Both the position numbers and the translations under genes were made by a program. DNA of 39,931 bases from positions 1 through 39,931 of the forward strand of contig CAZCFZ010000034.1 in the NCBI GenBank assembly GCA_964498065.1. The letters are read 5' to 3'. Shown one piece after another: positions 1-8,933 of the stretch; the first letter of the stretch is position 1, and each line of letters begins with the position of its first letter. This DNA is from FEN-1297 sp964498065. Lineage in GTDB: Bacteria > Bacteroidota > Ignavibacteria > Ignavibacteriales > Ignavibacteriaceae. The notes under the pieces were generated by a model. It searched no databases. It was not told where the DNA came from and was given only the letters and a program-made list of their open reading frames with translations.

Positions 1-971
1 TCGGTAGGAAGCACGGTTTTATATTTAGAGGCAAACAATTGTTTGCTTTCCTTCAGCACCGAGTATTTTACAATGGTTTCGTCTTTTTCGGCGCATAGAA
101 TAATGCCGATTGTCGGGTTATCGTCTTCACCGCGTTTTAAGTCGTCAAACATACGCACATACATATCCATCTGTCCGATATCGGCGTGCGAAAGTTTTGA
201 AGTTTTCAGATCAATAATCACAAAACACTTTAATAAATAATTATAAAACACCAGGTCGATGTAAAAGTGTGAGGTTTCGGTGCTGATTCGCATCTGGCGG
301 TCAACAAACGAAAATCCCTTTCCCATTTCCAGCAGGAACTTCTGCAGGTTGGCAATCAAAGCTTTTTCCAGAACCGATTCTTTACCCGATAAATCTTCGG
401 GCACATTTAGGAATTCGGCAATGTAAGGATCTTTAATAAAATCCGCAGGCTTGTATTTACCGGCATCCTGATCAATATTTTTTTGTTGAGTAGAAAGCAG
501 GCGATGATAATAGCCGCTCTTAATATTTCGCTCAAGAACGCGTGAACTCCAATTTTGTGCTGCGGCTTCCCGGATATAATATTCCCTTTCTTCCGGGTCG
601 TCAATCCGCATAATCTGCCGGATATTTGTCCAGCTTAAATTCCCTACGCGCTGCGTAGAGAATTGGTCAAAATCGGGGAAGGTCTGGTAAAACTGTTTCA
701 TATTCCATAAGTTAGCTTCCGAGAAACCTTTGCCGAAAGTTCCGGATAAGTGCCGGGAAAGATTTGTAATGAGATAATCGCCGTAGCCCGCGCGTCTTTG
801 CCCCTGCTGTTCCTGCTCAACAATACGCCTGCCTATCTGCCAGTAAGTCTGCACCATTATGGTATTAACAGCATGGTAAGCCTTGCTTCTTGCCCGCTGC
901 AGCAATTCACTTATTTCCGCGTAAAAGGTAAGTTCGTCTTTGTTTGTATGTTTTTCTAAGTGTTTACTCAT
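1..971 (-). CDS. YhcG/DUF1016 family PDDEXK nuclease-like protein (3' end outside window)
   Basis: The minus strand is open from an ATG at 971 to the window edge, giving about 323 residues without a stop, so the C-terminus is missing. The N-terminal part (SKHLEKHTNKDELTFYAEIS, then a stretch around YWQIGRRIVEQEQ) and the middle (NLSWTNIRQIMRI) are typical of DUF1016. The C-terminal nuclease-like core carries HFYIDLVFYN followed by VIIDLKT, the Asp and (D/E)xK positions of a PD-(D/E)xK fold. These proteins are often found beside or inside type I restriction operons, and their exact role is not settled. The start codon overlaps the end of hsdR in an ATGAGTAA arrangement (8 bases), so the two genes are probably co-translated. 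HsdM and HsdS would be expected further left, outside the window. Confidence 0.88.
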   Translation of the reverse strand, partial: MSKHLEKHTNKDELTFYAEISELLQRARSKAYHAVNTIMVQTYWQIGRRIVEQEQQGQRRAGYGDYLITNLSRHLSGTFGKGFSEANLWNMKQFYQTFPDFDQFSTQRVGNLSWTNIRQIMRIDDPEEREYYIREAAAQNWSSRVLERNIKSGYYHRLLSTQQKNIDQDAGKYKPADFIKDPYIAEFLNVPEDLSGKESVLEKALIANLQKFLLEMGKGFSFVDRQMRISTETSHFYIDLVFYNYLLKCFVIIDLKTSKLSHADIGQMDMYVRMFDDLKRGEDDNPTIGIILCAEKDETIVKYSVLKESKQLFASKYKTVLPT

Positions 972-3924
972 ACGCTTTCAGTCCGGATATTTCACGCCCT
1001 TGAGCTTGCTTTTTTAATATAGGCACTAAATCTTCCATCAACGACAATTCTTTAACCCTGCGTTCTTTCCAGCTTAAATCCAGCGGAGCCAAAAGTTCGG
1101 TAAGCTGTTCGCCGTCAAAAATCATTCTGTTTAAAATTACTTCTGCAAAATTTTGCAGCACGGTTTTTTCTAATCCGTGCTTATTTGCAACAGCAGCTAA
1201 TTCTTTAGCGTATTTTTCTGTTTTAAAGTTTTGGTAGCCTTCCCGTATTTCATTTTCATTAAGGGCTTTGCCGACTTCCAGACTGTTAATGAAATCCTTA
1301 ATATCATCCCTCTCATCCATCAGGTTAGCGCTTGAGCTGAGCAGACCGATAAGCTGCTCTCGCGTCATTTTCTGTTTGGAAGGTTTATTCTGTGTGTATT
1401 TTGCAATAAGCGCCATAATATAATCATAATCCACTAAGGCAGAAGAAAATAAAACAAACTCAAAATCAAGCTGTTGTATATCGGGACTGGCGTTATCAAC
1501 TTCCTTTTGCTGTATTTCTTTCAATTGTTTAGCGGTTTCCAGGTACGAACTTCTAAATGAACGCAATTTCTCTTCAGGCAAAGCATTATCGATTTTTGAT
1601 TTTTGTTCTTCGCTTAAATCAGTGTACTGGTCAAGCTGTGTTTTAAGTCGCTGCACTTCTTTAAACCGGTTAATAAATTCTATGCGCGCCGTATCGCCTT
1701 TGATGTTATAAACTTCCTGGGGTTCCGCAACCAGATTGTTTCTCTGCATAAATTGTCCCATTGCAGCGACAGCCTTTTCATATTTTTCAATCACTTTAGG
1801 AGCAGGTTCCACCAGCCAAATTTCTTTTGCGCGTAAGATATCTTCACCGGAAAATAATGCGATAGCCTTGTCCGCTTCCGTCTGCTGCTGCCGGAAATCA
1901 AGAATATTTCCGTATGGTTTGGTATCATTTAAAATGCGGTTGGTGCGGGAAAAAGCTTGTATCAATCCATGGTATTTTAAGTTTTTATCCACATACAAAG
2001 TATTCAAGAATTTTGAATCAAATCCCGTAAGCAGCATATCCACTACAATTACAAGATCGATTTTGTTCTTATGAGGATAATCGGCGTTTGTATATTGCTG
2101 AAATTTGATTCGCTGCTGCAAGTCCTGGTAATATAAATCAAATTCATTAATGCTGTGGTTAGTTCCGTATTGTTTATTATAATCTTCAATAATGGCTTTA
2201 AGAGCCTTTTTCTTTTCTTCGGGTGCTTGTTTATTATCTTCTTTTTCCTGCTGTAAATCTTCCTGAAGCTGCTGCACATCTTTATTGCCGTCTGCAGGCG
2301 GAGAAAATACGCAGGCAATATTTAAGCTTTTAAAGCCGTTAGTTTCTTTTTGTTTTTGGGTCTGTGTATTTTTAAATAATTCATAATATTCAATTGCATC
2401 GTTAATAGATGAAGTGGCAAAAATTCCGTTAAATCTTCTGTCGTGCGTAGCTGCGTCGTGTTTATCAAGAATTGCATTTACTACAGCCATTTTATGTTCT
2501 ATTGTTCCGATTTCAACTTTCTTTTCGGCTTTAAAATAATCAATATGGAATCTTAAAACATTACGGTCTTCTATTGCATGGGTAATTGTATATTCGTGTA
2601 ACCGTTTTTGAAAAATATCCTTTGTGGTTTTATAAGATCCTATAGTTCCGTCAATTTGTTTGTAGGAAGCATTTTCATCAAAAATCGGAGTGCCTGTAAA
2701 ACCGAATAATTGTGTGTTCGGGAAAAACTCTTTTATGGCTTTGTGGTTTTCGCCGAACTGGGAGCGATGGCACTCATCAAAAATGAAAACAATTCGTTTG
2801 CCGCTCAGCGGTTTTAAGCGCTCTTTATATTTGTTTTTATTATCGGGGTCTAATGCAAGCCCTAATTTTTGAATAGTAGTTACAATTACTTTATCGGCAT
2901 AATCTTCCGACAACATGCGCCTTACCAATGTTTCGGTGTTCGTGTTTTCCTCGACGCATCCCTCCTGAAACTTGTTGAACTCTTCCCGTGTTTGTCTGTC
3001 GAGATCTTTTCTATCAACTACAAACAAACATTTTTCAATATCCGGATTGTCCTTAAGAAGAGTAGATGCTTTAAAAGATGTTAGCGTTTTACCGCTTCCG
3101 GTAGTATGCCAAACGTAACCGTTACCTCTGTATTGGTGAATGCAGTCTACAATAGCTTTCACCGCGTATATCTGGTAAGGTCTCATTACCAGAAGTTTTT
3201 GTTCACTTGCAACAAGAACCATGTATTTACTTATCATCTCCGCTAATGTGCATTTGCTTAAAAACTTTTCGGAAAAGTCGTCAAGATGCGTAATTTTCCT
3301 ATTGTCTTCGCTTGCCAGTTGATAAATGGGTAAAAACTGTTCATCGGCATTAAAACTGAAATGAGTACTGTTATTATTTGCAAAGTAATGTGTATTGGCG
3401 CGGTTGCTAACAATAAAAAGCTGCACGAAACAAAGCAGCGAGTTTGTATAACCGTTGCCCGGGTCATTTTTATAATCAACAATTTGCTGCATTGCTCTGC
3501 GCGGGCTTATGTCCAGGCTCTTCAGTTCGATTTGCACAACGGGAATGCCATTAATCAGTATTATCACATCATATCGCTGGAAACTGTTTTCGGTATTTAT
3601 ACGAAGTTGATTGACTACCTCAAACTCGTTTTTGCACCAGTCTTTTATATTTACAAGAGTATAGTGAAGAGGCGTTCCGTCTTCTCTTTCAAAAGTATTT
3701 CTTTCTCTCAATTTTTTAGAAGAAACAAAAACATCAGAACTAATTATATCTTCTTTTAAACGTTTAAACTCAGCATCTGTTAAATTAACACGGTTGAGCG
3801 CTTGAAATTTTTCACGAAAATTTTTTTCAAGTGTTTCCCTGTCTCTTATATCCGGCCTATAAGCATACTTCAAGTCAGTCAACTTGGTTATTAAAGCCTC
3901 TTCTATTTGTGCTTCTTTAATCAT
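964..3924 (-). CDS. hsdR: Type I restriction-modification enzyme R subunit (HsdR)
   Basis: This is the DNA translocase and endonuclease subunit of a type I restriction complex. It would need HsdM and HsdS, which are not in the window. Counted from a TTG one codon upstream, the N-terminal nuclease domain has Asp120 and the ELK motif at 134-136. The helicase core has HTTGSGKT (274-281), DECH (384-387), FGFTGTP, LLTGFDSK and QAFSRTNRI, all of the SF2 HsdR type. Its length of about 987 residues is normal for the EcoR124-like group. I prefer the ATG at 3924; a TTG directly before it (3927) is the alternative, and neither has a clear Shine-Dalgarno site. It is the first gene of a leftward operon and overlaps the YhcG-like gene by 8 bases. 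No frameshift or missing motif was seen, so the subunit looks intact. Confidence 0.95.
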   Translation of the reverse strand: MIKEAQIEEALITKLTDLKYAYRPDIRDRETLEKNFREKFQALNRVNLTDAEFKRLKEDIISSDVFVSSKKLRERNTFEREDGTPLHYTLVNIKDWCKNEFEVVNQLRINTENSFQRYDVIILINGIPVVQIELKSLDISPRRAMQQIVDYKNDPGNGYTNSLLCFVQLFIVSNRANTHYFANNNSTHFSFNADEQFLPIYQLASEDNRKITHLDDFSEKFLSKCTLAEMISKYMVLVASEQKLLVMRPYQIYAVKAIVDCIHQYRGNGYVWHTTGSGKTLTSFKASTLLKDNPDIEKCLFVVDRKDLDRQTREEFNKFQEGCVEENTNTETLVRRMLSEDYADKVIVTTIQKLGLALDPDNKNKYKERLKPLSGKRIVFIFDECHRSQFGENHKAIKEFFPNTQLFGFTGTPIFDENASYKQIDGTIGSYKTTKDIFQKRLHEYTITHAIEDRNVLRFHIDYFKAEKKVEIGTIEHKMAVVNAILDKHDAATHDRRFNGIFATSSINDAIEYYELFKNTQTQKQKETNGFKSLNIACVFSPPADGNKDVQQLQEDLQQEKEDNKQAPEEKKKALKAIIEDYNKQYGTNHSINEFDLYYQDLQQRIKFQQYTNADYPHKNKIDLVIVVDMLLTGFDSKFLNTLYVDKNLKYHGLIQAFSRTNRILNDTKPYGNILDFRQQQTEADKAIALFSGEDILRAKEIWLVEPAPKVIEKYEKAVAAMGQFMQRNNLVAEPQEVYNIKGDTARIEFINRFKEVQRLKTQLDQYTDLSEEQKSKIDNALPEEKLRSFRSSYLETAKQLKEIQQKEVDNASPDIQQLDFEFVLFSSALVDYDYIMALIAKYTQNKPSKQKMTREQLIGLLSSSANLMDERDDIKDFINSLEVGKALNENEIREGYQNFKTEKYAKELAAVANKHGLEKTVLQNFAEVILNRMIFDGEQLTELLAPLDLSWKERRVKELSLMEDLVPILKKQAQGREISGLKAYE

Positions 3925-4371
3925 CAAATTTATTTTATAAGCTTACATTTAAATTTTTTAAAATTGAAAGCAATAGGGAATTTTATTAATCCCAAATCAA
4001 ATCACGGTTGCTAACTTTTAGTGTTATGTCCAATGAAATTCTTTACGCAATATTGCATAAAGTTTGTCTTAAAAACTACATTTGTATAAATTGAAAAGCA
4101 AAAAAATATTAAACATTTATTATTAAATCTCAAGTAAATTTCTCTAATCTTGATGATGTATGAAATATATATTAGTATTATGCATTACTGAAATAGCATT
4201 TTAGGATATATTGTAAAACACTCTTTGCAAGTTAATTTTTTTATGATTTTTTACTTTCCCATCTAGATTTGTCCCCATGCGTATCTTAGTGTAGTTACCA
4301 TATCCCCGCATATAAATATCGTGGCAAATTATATATAAATTTGTTTAAATGTTTAATAAAATCAATAAGTA
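3925..4371. other. Intergenic gap, AT-rich
   Basis: About 450 bases between hsdR and the 126-aa gene. It is very AT-rich and should hold the promoter of the leftward hsdR operon. I see no convincing gene, tRNA or strong hairpin in it. Confidence 0.6.
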
Positions 4372-4752
4372 TTAATTATTCCTTTGAATAATATCTAATT
4401 TCATCAAACCATTTCTTAAATATTTGGAAAGCGGTTTAGCCGTTATATACAAAATATCTTCTTTGGACGTGTTTTTTGTATGTCGTTTATAAAATTCAAA
4501 ATTTTTTATCGAAGGTAAGTCATAATCACGTCCAAATTTAAATATTGCAAACACTTCATCCTTCTCTAGTTGTGAAAAACTATTTAAAAAATTAATTAGT
4601 ATATACTCATTAGAATTGTTAAATATTTCAGCCGCAATTTCGATTTCATCTTTACCAATGGTTTTTCCTTCTGTTTTTATTTTCAGCGTTTGTTCAAGAT
4701 TTTGTTCATATAATTCAATTACCTTTTCTAACTTTTCCCTCGAAATATCCAT
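4372..4752 (-). CDS. Small hypothetical protein, weakly DUF3775-like
   Basis: This 126-residue acidic protein has no signal peptide or membrane segment. I do not recognise it with certainty. The C-terminal half (EVFAIFKFGRDYD, then a conserved-looking PLSKYLRNGL end) resembles the layout of DUF3775 proteins, which have a GRG/GRD element followed by a Leu-rich end, but this is only a pattern impression. It starts at an ATG preceded on the minus strand by AAAGGATAGG, a fair ribosome binding site. It stands alone between the restriction operon and the DUF4365 module, on the same strand, in a stretch more AT-rich than the chromosome to the right. A free-standing accessory gene of unknown function is the safest call. 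Confidence 0.6.
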   Translation of the reverse strand: MDISREKLEKVIELYEQNLEQTLKIKTEGKTIGKDEIEIAAEIFNNSNEYILINFLNSFSQLEKDEVFAIFKFGRDYDLPSIKNFEFYKRHTKNTSKEDILYITAKPLSKYLRNGLMKLDIIQRNN

Positions 4753-4994
4753 AATTCCTATCCTTTATTTTTATAATTTAATTCATTAAAACCAAATACA
4801 ATATAATATCAAAATGGGGGGCTGTCAATTCCCTGCTAATTGCTAACGCCCCTTTAAATACTTACATATTAATCTTTAAATGCCAAATTAATCTAATATG
4901 TATGTTATCAACTTAAAAATATAAGTATATGATTAATTATTAATTTGGTTTAATGAGTAAGTAGAAGGACTTGAGATAAAAATTGAATAAATAT

Positions 4995-6554
4995 TTAAAT
5001 TTTTCTAATGAGGAGTTCGCTATTTTCTGATCCCATTATCCTAAAAAATTCAGTCTTTTTGTCAAACTCAACTACACAATTGGATATAGTAAATTCTGTT
5101 TCACCTAGATTAATATCTTTGTCTAAGATTCTAACTATCCAATTATGTGATTTAAATGTTAATGCTGAATTTAAAATATTTTCAATGGGTAGTTTCTTTC
5201 CGAATGAATCTTTTTTAATAGAAATTTCATAACCTAAAAATTTTTTCTGAAATTTCCCTATTGTTAGAATATCATAAATGGGATCAATTATACCATATAA
5301 GTGAATATCAAAATCTTCAATTTTAGTGAAATAAATATCTATACCACTTTTTTCGGAAATATATTTTATTTTTTTAATGTAGTTCAAAAAGATTACTATA
5401 GCTTCTTTCGGAAAACCCCCATTTTTTATTTTAAAGTCTTTGTTTCCAATATATTTATTACCTTCAATTTGTATATTATATCCCATATCGCAATTATTAT
5501 TTAACTTATTGAAAAACTCAAAGATTTGGTTATAATGAGGAAGTAAATGAATAGATTTTCCTGTCCATTTATTAAAATAAATATCTATAGTTAAGTTAGT
5601 GTGAATTGAATTCTCTTCAAAATTTGGAATAATTACAACTACAACGTTTATTAATCCGTCATCCATGGTTCCAGAAAATCTAAATTGCTTTCTTCCAATA
5701 GCGAGTTTACCGTTGATATTACTAATACTTTTTTCAGGATAATCAAAAGGATAAATAAATAATGACGACTTCACTTCAGGGTAAAGCTTGAAATTTACAT
5801 CGCCTGGTTTATATAAGTTCCATAATTCCTCTATTAAATTTGAACCTGAGACCTGGATATCGTTTCTATCAAAACTAAATTTTTCTCCTTTATCAATTGA
5901 ATCCCTAAGCAAATTTCTAAATTTATCAGCATGAGGTTCATAAACTAAAAAATTAAGTCTGATGCTTTCTTTAGCTGTTAAATTATAGGCAATTGTGTCT
6001 TGGTCGGCATTTATTACAACCTTAAAACGTGGATCTAGTTTATTCCAATCCGATAATTGTTTGGCAATTGCTGGACCTGGTGAGGAAGGAAATAAGTCCT
6101 TAATATATTTATGTGCTTGATTTATTTCATTTAAAAATTCTTCAATTTTTCTAATTTCATTTTTCACTGGAATTTTAAGCGTAATGGTCTTTTGTTTGTT
6201 TAATACCGATTCATTTATCGATTCTTTTATATATTTTTGAAAAAAAAGCCAGTATCCAATTTTCTTTTCAACATTTACTAATATAAGATATATTGGTATT
6301 TCGAACCGTATATAATATCTCAGGTGTTTAGTTGCAATTTGATACGAAATTATTCCCTTATTGACATTAATTTTTTCACGCCCTTTTAATTGCACGGCAA
6401 AGTTTTTACCCGAAGGTTCATTTTCAATAGGAGTTTCAATTAAATAATCTACATGAAAATCTGGAATGTGTTCTCGAATTAACCAATTATTAGGAAATAA
6501 TGATTTCAAAATTCCTTTTGCTTTTTGATCAATTTCGAATGCTTTGGTGATCAT
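4995..6554 (-). CDS. DUF4365 domain protein, predicted nuclease-like, 519 aa
   Basis: The N-terminal 130 residues match the DUF4365 pattern: an acidic VDY at 35-37, Glu40, then SGKNFAVQLKG at 48-58. Asp36 with Gln55-x-Lys57 would form the active site of a PD-(D/E)xK-like nuclease with a QxK variant, as in Mrr-type enzymes. The remaining nearly 390 residues are beta-rich and unrecognised, without membrane segments; they may sense or bind a partner. The start ATG overlaps the stop of the upstream 209-aa gene as ATGA (6551-6554), so the two proteins are almost certainly made together. The gene is strongly AT-rich and sits beside a restriction system, which suggests horizontal transfer and a defence role. 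That role is inferred from context only. Confidence 0.82.
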   Translation of the reverse strand: MITKAFEIDQKAKGILKSLFPNNWLIREHIPDFHVDYLIETPIENEPSGKNFAVQLKGREKINVNKGIISYQIATKHLRYYIRFEIPIYLILVNVEKKIGYWLFFQKYIKESINESVLNKQKTITLKIPVKNEIRKIEEFLNEINQAHKYIKDLFPSSPGPAIAKQLSDWNKLDPRFKVVINADQDTIAYNLTAKESIRLNFLVYEPHADKFRNLLRDSIDKGEKFSFDRNDIQVSGSNLIEELWNLYKPGDVNFKLYPEVKSSLFIYPFDYPEKSISNINGKLAIGRKQFRFSGTMDDGLINVVVVIIPNFEENSIHTNLTIDIYFNKWTGKSIHLLPHYNQIFEFFNKLNNNCDMGYNIQIEGNKYIGNKDFKIKNGGFPKEAIVIFLNYIKKIKYISEKSGIDIYFTKIEDFDIHLYGIIDPIYDILTIGKFQKKFLGYEISIKKDSFGKKLPIENILNSALTFKSHNWIVRILDKDINLGETEFTISNCVVEFDKKTEFFRIMGSENSELLIRKI

Positions 6555-7180
6555 AAAATATTCTCTGAATTATTTGAATTATACCAGAGATATTTATCGA
6601 ATACTCTTTCCTTAAACCATCTTTTTGAGATTAAATTTTTTATTTCTTTATTAGAGTAATTGTTAGCGAGAGTAAATCTTTTATAATTATATAGATTTTT
6701 ACAGGCTTTTTCAATCTTTAGTTTACATTCTTTGTAATATTTAACCCATAGTATTATATATGATTCGTAATCATTTATTTTTAATGAACTATTCATTTCC
6801 CTGAGACAATTTGCAGCGCGGTCATCATAAATAATAATCGGGGCCCTATATTTCAACCATAGTAATTTAGAAGCTGCTGAAATTACGTTTTTCCCATAAT
6901 AACTTTTTAGCTTTTCTGAAAAATCACATACTTCATTTTTAATATTACTTCTGGATGAAGGTCTATTTGTCATATTTAATAACTCTAATGCTTTTCCTAA
7001 ACGTTCATCTTCCTCAATAATTGAAAAGTTTCTACTGATTTTATAATACTTAGCTGCATTTCTTATTCCGTTTAGTTGTTTTTCTGGTTTTCTTGATTTC
7101 AAGTCCCGAAAAAATTTTCTATCGTATAAAAACCAATCGTTTAAATAAGTTATTGCAAAGTAAAAAAAGTTATCATTCAT
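6551..7180 (-). CDS. Unknown protein with OGG-like (HhH glycosylase fold) motif, 209 aa
   Basis: This is the first gene of a two-gene minus-strand unit with the DUF4365 protein. It is a lysine-, tyrosine- and asparagine-rich soluble protein. Residues about 100-122 read ISAASKLLWLKYRAPIIIYD and then an Arg-Ala. This resembles the helix-and-'IYD' segment of proteins annotated as OGG-fold DNA glycosylase-like, which turn up in defence islands. I do not see a helix-hairpin-helix and a catalytic Lys/Asp clearly enough to claim glycosylase activity. The end overlaps the next start as ATGA. The ATG at 7180 has no strong Shine-Dalgarno site, and the region upstream (7181-7326) is AT-rich. It could equally be a regulator or structural partner of the nuclease-like protein. 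Confidence 0.7.
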   Translation of the reverse strand: MNDNFFYFAITYLNDWFLYDRKFFRDLKSRKPEKQLNGIRNAAKYYKISRNFSIIEEDERLGKALELLNMTNRPSSRSNIKNEVCDFSEKLKSYYGKNVISAASKLLWLKYRAPIIIYDDRAANCLREMNSSLKINDYESYIILWVKYYKECKLKIEKACKNLYNYKRFTLANNYSNKEIKNLISKRWFKERVFDKYLWYNSNNSENIL

Positions 7181-7326
7181 TTGATTTATGTCTCAATTAT
7201 TTGGTTATAAATTAGTTCAATCAAAAATAATTATCAAAAAAATATTTTTATGACTTAATTAAAATTAATGAATTAGCTACCCGTATAATGTTGTGAATAT
7301 TAACTATTAAAAATAGAAGTGTATAT

Positions 7327-7515
7327 TTGACGAAAAATTCAGAAAATAAAGAGAGACTAATCGAAGGAAACGTTGCAGTTCTTGTTGACTTGGGAATATA
7401 CAGTGAAGATCCGGAAGAGGATGAGAGAATAAATGAAGAACTTAGAAAATTTCTTGAGTCTATAGGGCATAAGGTGCCGGGGTTTAGGGATCTGCTGAAG
7501 GGTAATGAAGAATGA
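7327..7515 (+). CDS. Small acidic protein, 62 aa, intact member of a locally repeated gene
   Basis: The frame opens with TTG at 7327 and has no in-frame ATG. It encodes a charged 62-residue protein ending RKFLESIGHKVPGFRDLLKG plus NEE. I do not recognise the family. It is probably real or was until recently, because its last 20-odd codons recur as fragments at 9769, 9948, 11439 and 12772. The reading frame is kept in the fragments at 9769 and 11439. The N-terminal half (EGNVAVLVDLGIYSEDPEED) is not seen elsewhere in the window. There is no convincing ribosome binding site. A small antitoxin-like or regulatory protein is possible, but nothing proves it. Confidence 0.5.
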   Translation: MTKNSENKERLIEGNVAVLVDLGIYSEDPEEDERINEELRKFLESIGHKVPGFRDLLKGNEE

Positions 7516-8039
7516 ATAATTAAGAATTAATAATTAAAAATGGGGATTAAAATGCGGGATGGGAATGTTAGATAAATCATTTCCCAAGTGACAATAAGAA
7601 ATTTGAAAGTGTAGATTGATTTATTATCTTTATATTATTGCTGTCCTAATTATTTTTAATAAGAAGGAAAAAGTTCTAAATAAATCATTTAGACAAATAT
7701 TATTGAAAAACACAAAACCGATTCCTACTGCATCTTATGGTTCGATAAACGCTATCGAAGAAAATTTATTAATATTTTTTATAATGTACTTTTCTTAGCG
7801 TAAGAAAAGTACCAAAAGAAACATGCACTACAAAAGAAATTCTAAAATTATCCTTCGTTACACTAAGATAAATAAACTCGTTCCGCCTTTTCTGAATAGA
7901 TAAACAGTAAGAAGTCGGAACTCAAACAGTATTTATCTTTTAACGTTTCATTACGGATAATTTTTTAACAAATTTCTTTTAATGTGCACAATCTCCTTTT
8001 GATTATTTTGGACAGATATGCTTTATATAAAAGAATAAT
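7516..8039. other. Intergenic gap with repeat tail and large palindromic element
   Basis: The left end (7510-7579) is nearly the same as 12782-12852, the sequence leading into the RAYT gene, including the stretch GGGAATGTTAGATAAA that covers its first codons. It may therefore be the stub of a lost RAYT gene. The rest is occupied by the imperfect palindrome described separately. A 60-codon open stretch at 7616-7798 begins with TTG, runs into the palindrome arm and is not considered coding. Confidence 0.6.
7786..7990. repeat. Large imperfect palindromic element with a perfect 12-bp hairpin
   Basis: It starts with a perfect hairpin: GTACTTTTCTTA (7786-7797), loop GCG, TAAGAAAAGTAC (7801-7812). 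This is followed by two arms of roughly 65-70 bases in inverted orientation (about 7822-7888 and 7908-7990). Matching blocks in the arms are GCAC, AAAAGAAAT, AATTATCC, AGATAAATA and GTTCCG with their complements. Palindromes of this style, with 'AAAAGTACCAAAAG' after the hairpin, are common non-coding repeats in Bacteroidota-like genomes. They may be mobilised by RAYT-type transposases; that link is inference. Confidence 0.6.
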
Positions 8040-8924
8040 ATGTATTACAGAAGAAAAATATTATTAGCTTTGCTGCAGGTCTTTGGAGGGGAGCTGTCTA
8101 AACTTGATTTGCAGAAGTATTTGTTTCTATTCAATGTAAGCAGCAATAAACCTTTCTTCGATTTTATCCCGTATAAATACGGCTGTTATTCGTTTCAATC
8201 CAACCAGGACTTGTCCGCATTATCAAAATATAATCAGGTAGAAGAATCTGAAAAATCATGGAGATTAAAAGATAAGACAAATTTCTTAAACAGCTTAAGC
8301 ACAAAAGATAAAATTTCGCTTACAGCCTTTTATCAAAAGTTCAATTATTTAACCGGCAATAAGTTAATTAAATATGTTTATGAACATTATCCTTATTACG
8401 CAATTAACAGTACAATTGCAGAAGAAATATTAGATGGGGAAAAATATAGAACCGTCCTTGAAAGCAAACCGGATAAAAATGATTATGCTGTTTTTAGTAT
8501 TGGATATGAGGGCAAATCAGTTGAACATTTTACAAATGAACTGATAAAAGAAGATGTAAGGGTTTTATGCGATATCCGTAAAAATGCATTCAGTATGAAA
8601 TACGGATTTTCAAAAAAACAATTGAAGTTTATCGTCGAAAATGTAGGAATAAAGTATGTTCATTTACCTGAGCTTGGTATAGTTTCCGGTAAAAGGAAAC
8701 AGCTGAATTCAAAAGAAGATTACGAAATACTTTTCAAAGATTACGAAGAAAACATTTTACCGGAAAATAAAGACGCTTTGGAAGAGCTTTATAAAATTTT
8801 CTTACAGAATAAAAGAATTGCTTTAATGTGTTTTGAAGCCGACCACAATTACTGTCATAGAAGCCGGACTTGCAATGCATTGGCGGAAATAAATAAAAAG
8901 GAGACTAACTACCAACATCTTTAG
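8040..8924 (+). CDS. DUF488 domain protein with SocA/Panacea-like N-terminal domain, 294 aa
   Basis: Residues 1 to about 140 resemble the SocA/GepA (DUF4065/Panacea) type: a helical start with LSKLDLQKYLFLF, then FIPYKYGCYSFQSNQDLSAL, which matches the 'YGPYS..L..DL' pattern. Residues about 150-285 are a DUF488 domain with SIGYEGKSVEHF, VLCDIRKN and the late ALMCFEADHNYCHRSR motif with its Cys and two His. DUF488 has no firmly established activity. The next gene starts 9 bases after the stop and pairs with such proteins elsewhere, so they are likely co-transcribed. The ATG at 8040 is preceded by AAAAGAATAAT, a poor ribosome site. The fusion with an antitoxin-like domain and the island setting suggest a defence or toxin-antitoxin-like module, which is inference. 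Confidence 0.82.
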   Translation: MYYRRKILLALLQVFGGELSKLDLQKYLFLFNVSSNKPFFDFIPYKYGCYSFQSNQDLSALSKYNQVEESEKSWRLKDKTNFLNSLSTKDKISLTAFYQKFNYLTGNKLIKYVYEHYPYYAINSTIAEEILDGEKYRTVLESKPDKNDYAVFSIGYEGKSVEHFTNELIKEDVRVLCDIRKNAFSMKYGFSKKQLKFIVENVGIKYVHLPELGIVSGKRKQLNSKEDYEILFKDYEENILPENKDALEELYKIFLQNKRIALMCFEADHNYCHRSRTCNALAEINKKETNYQHL

Positions 8925-8933
8925 GGGATAAAC

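Noticed and set aside
7616..7798. 60-codon open frame starting with TTG
   Set aside because: It has no ribosome site, reads low-complexity AT-rich sequence and ends inside the palindromic element, so it is not supported as a gene.
8040..8924. Thought of as a thioredoxin- or rhodanese-like enzyme because of the CFEADHNYCH motif
   Set aside because: The surrounding SIGYEGKS and VLCDIRKN blocks are those of DUF488, and no thioredoxin CxxC is present.
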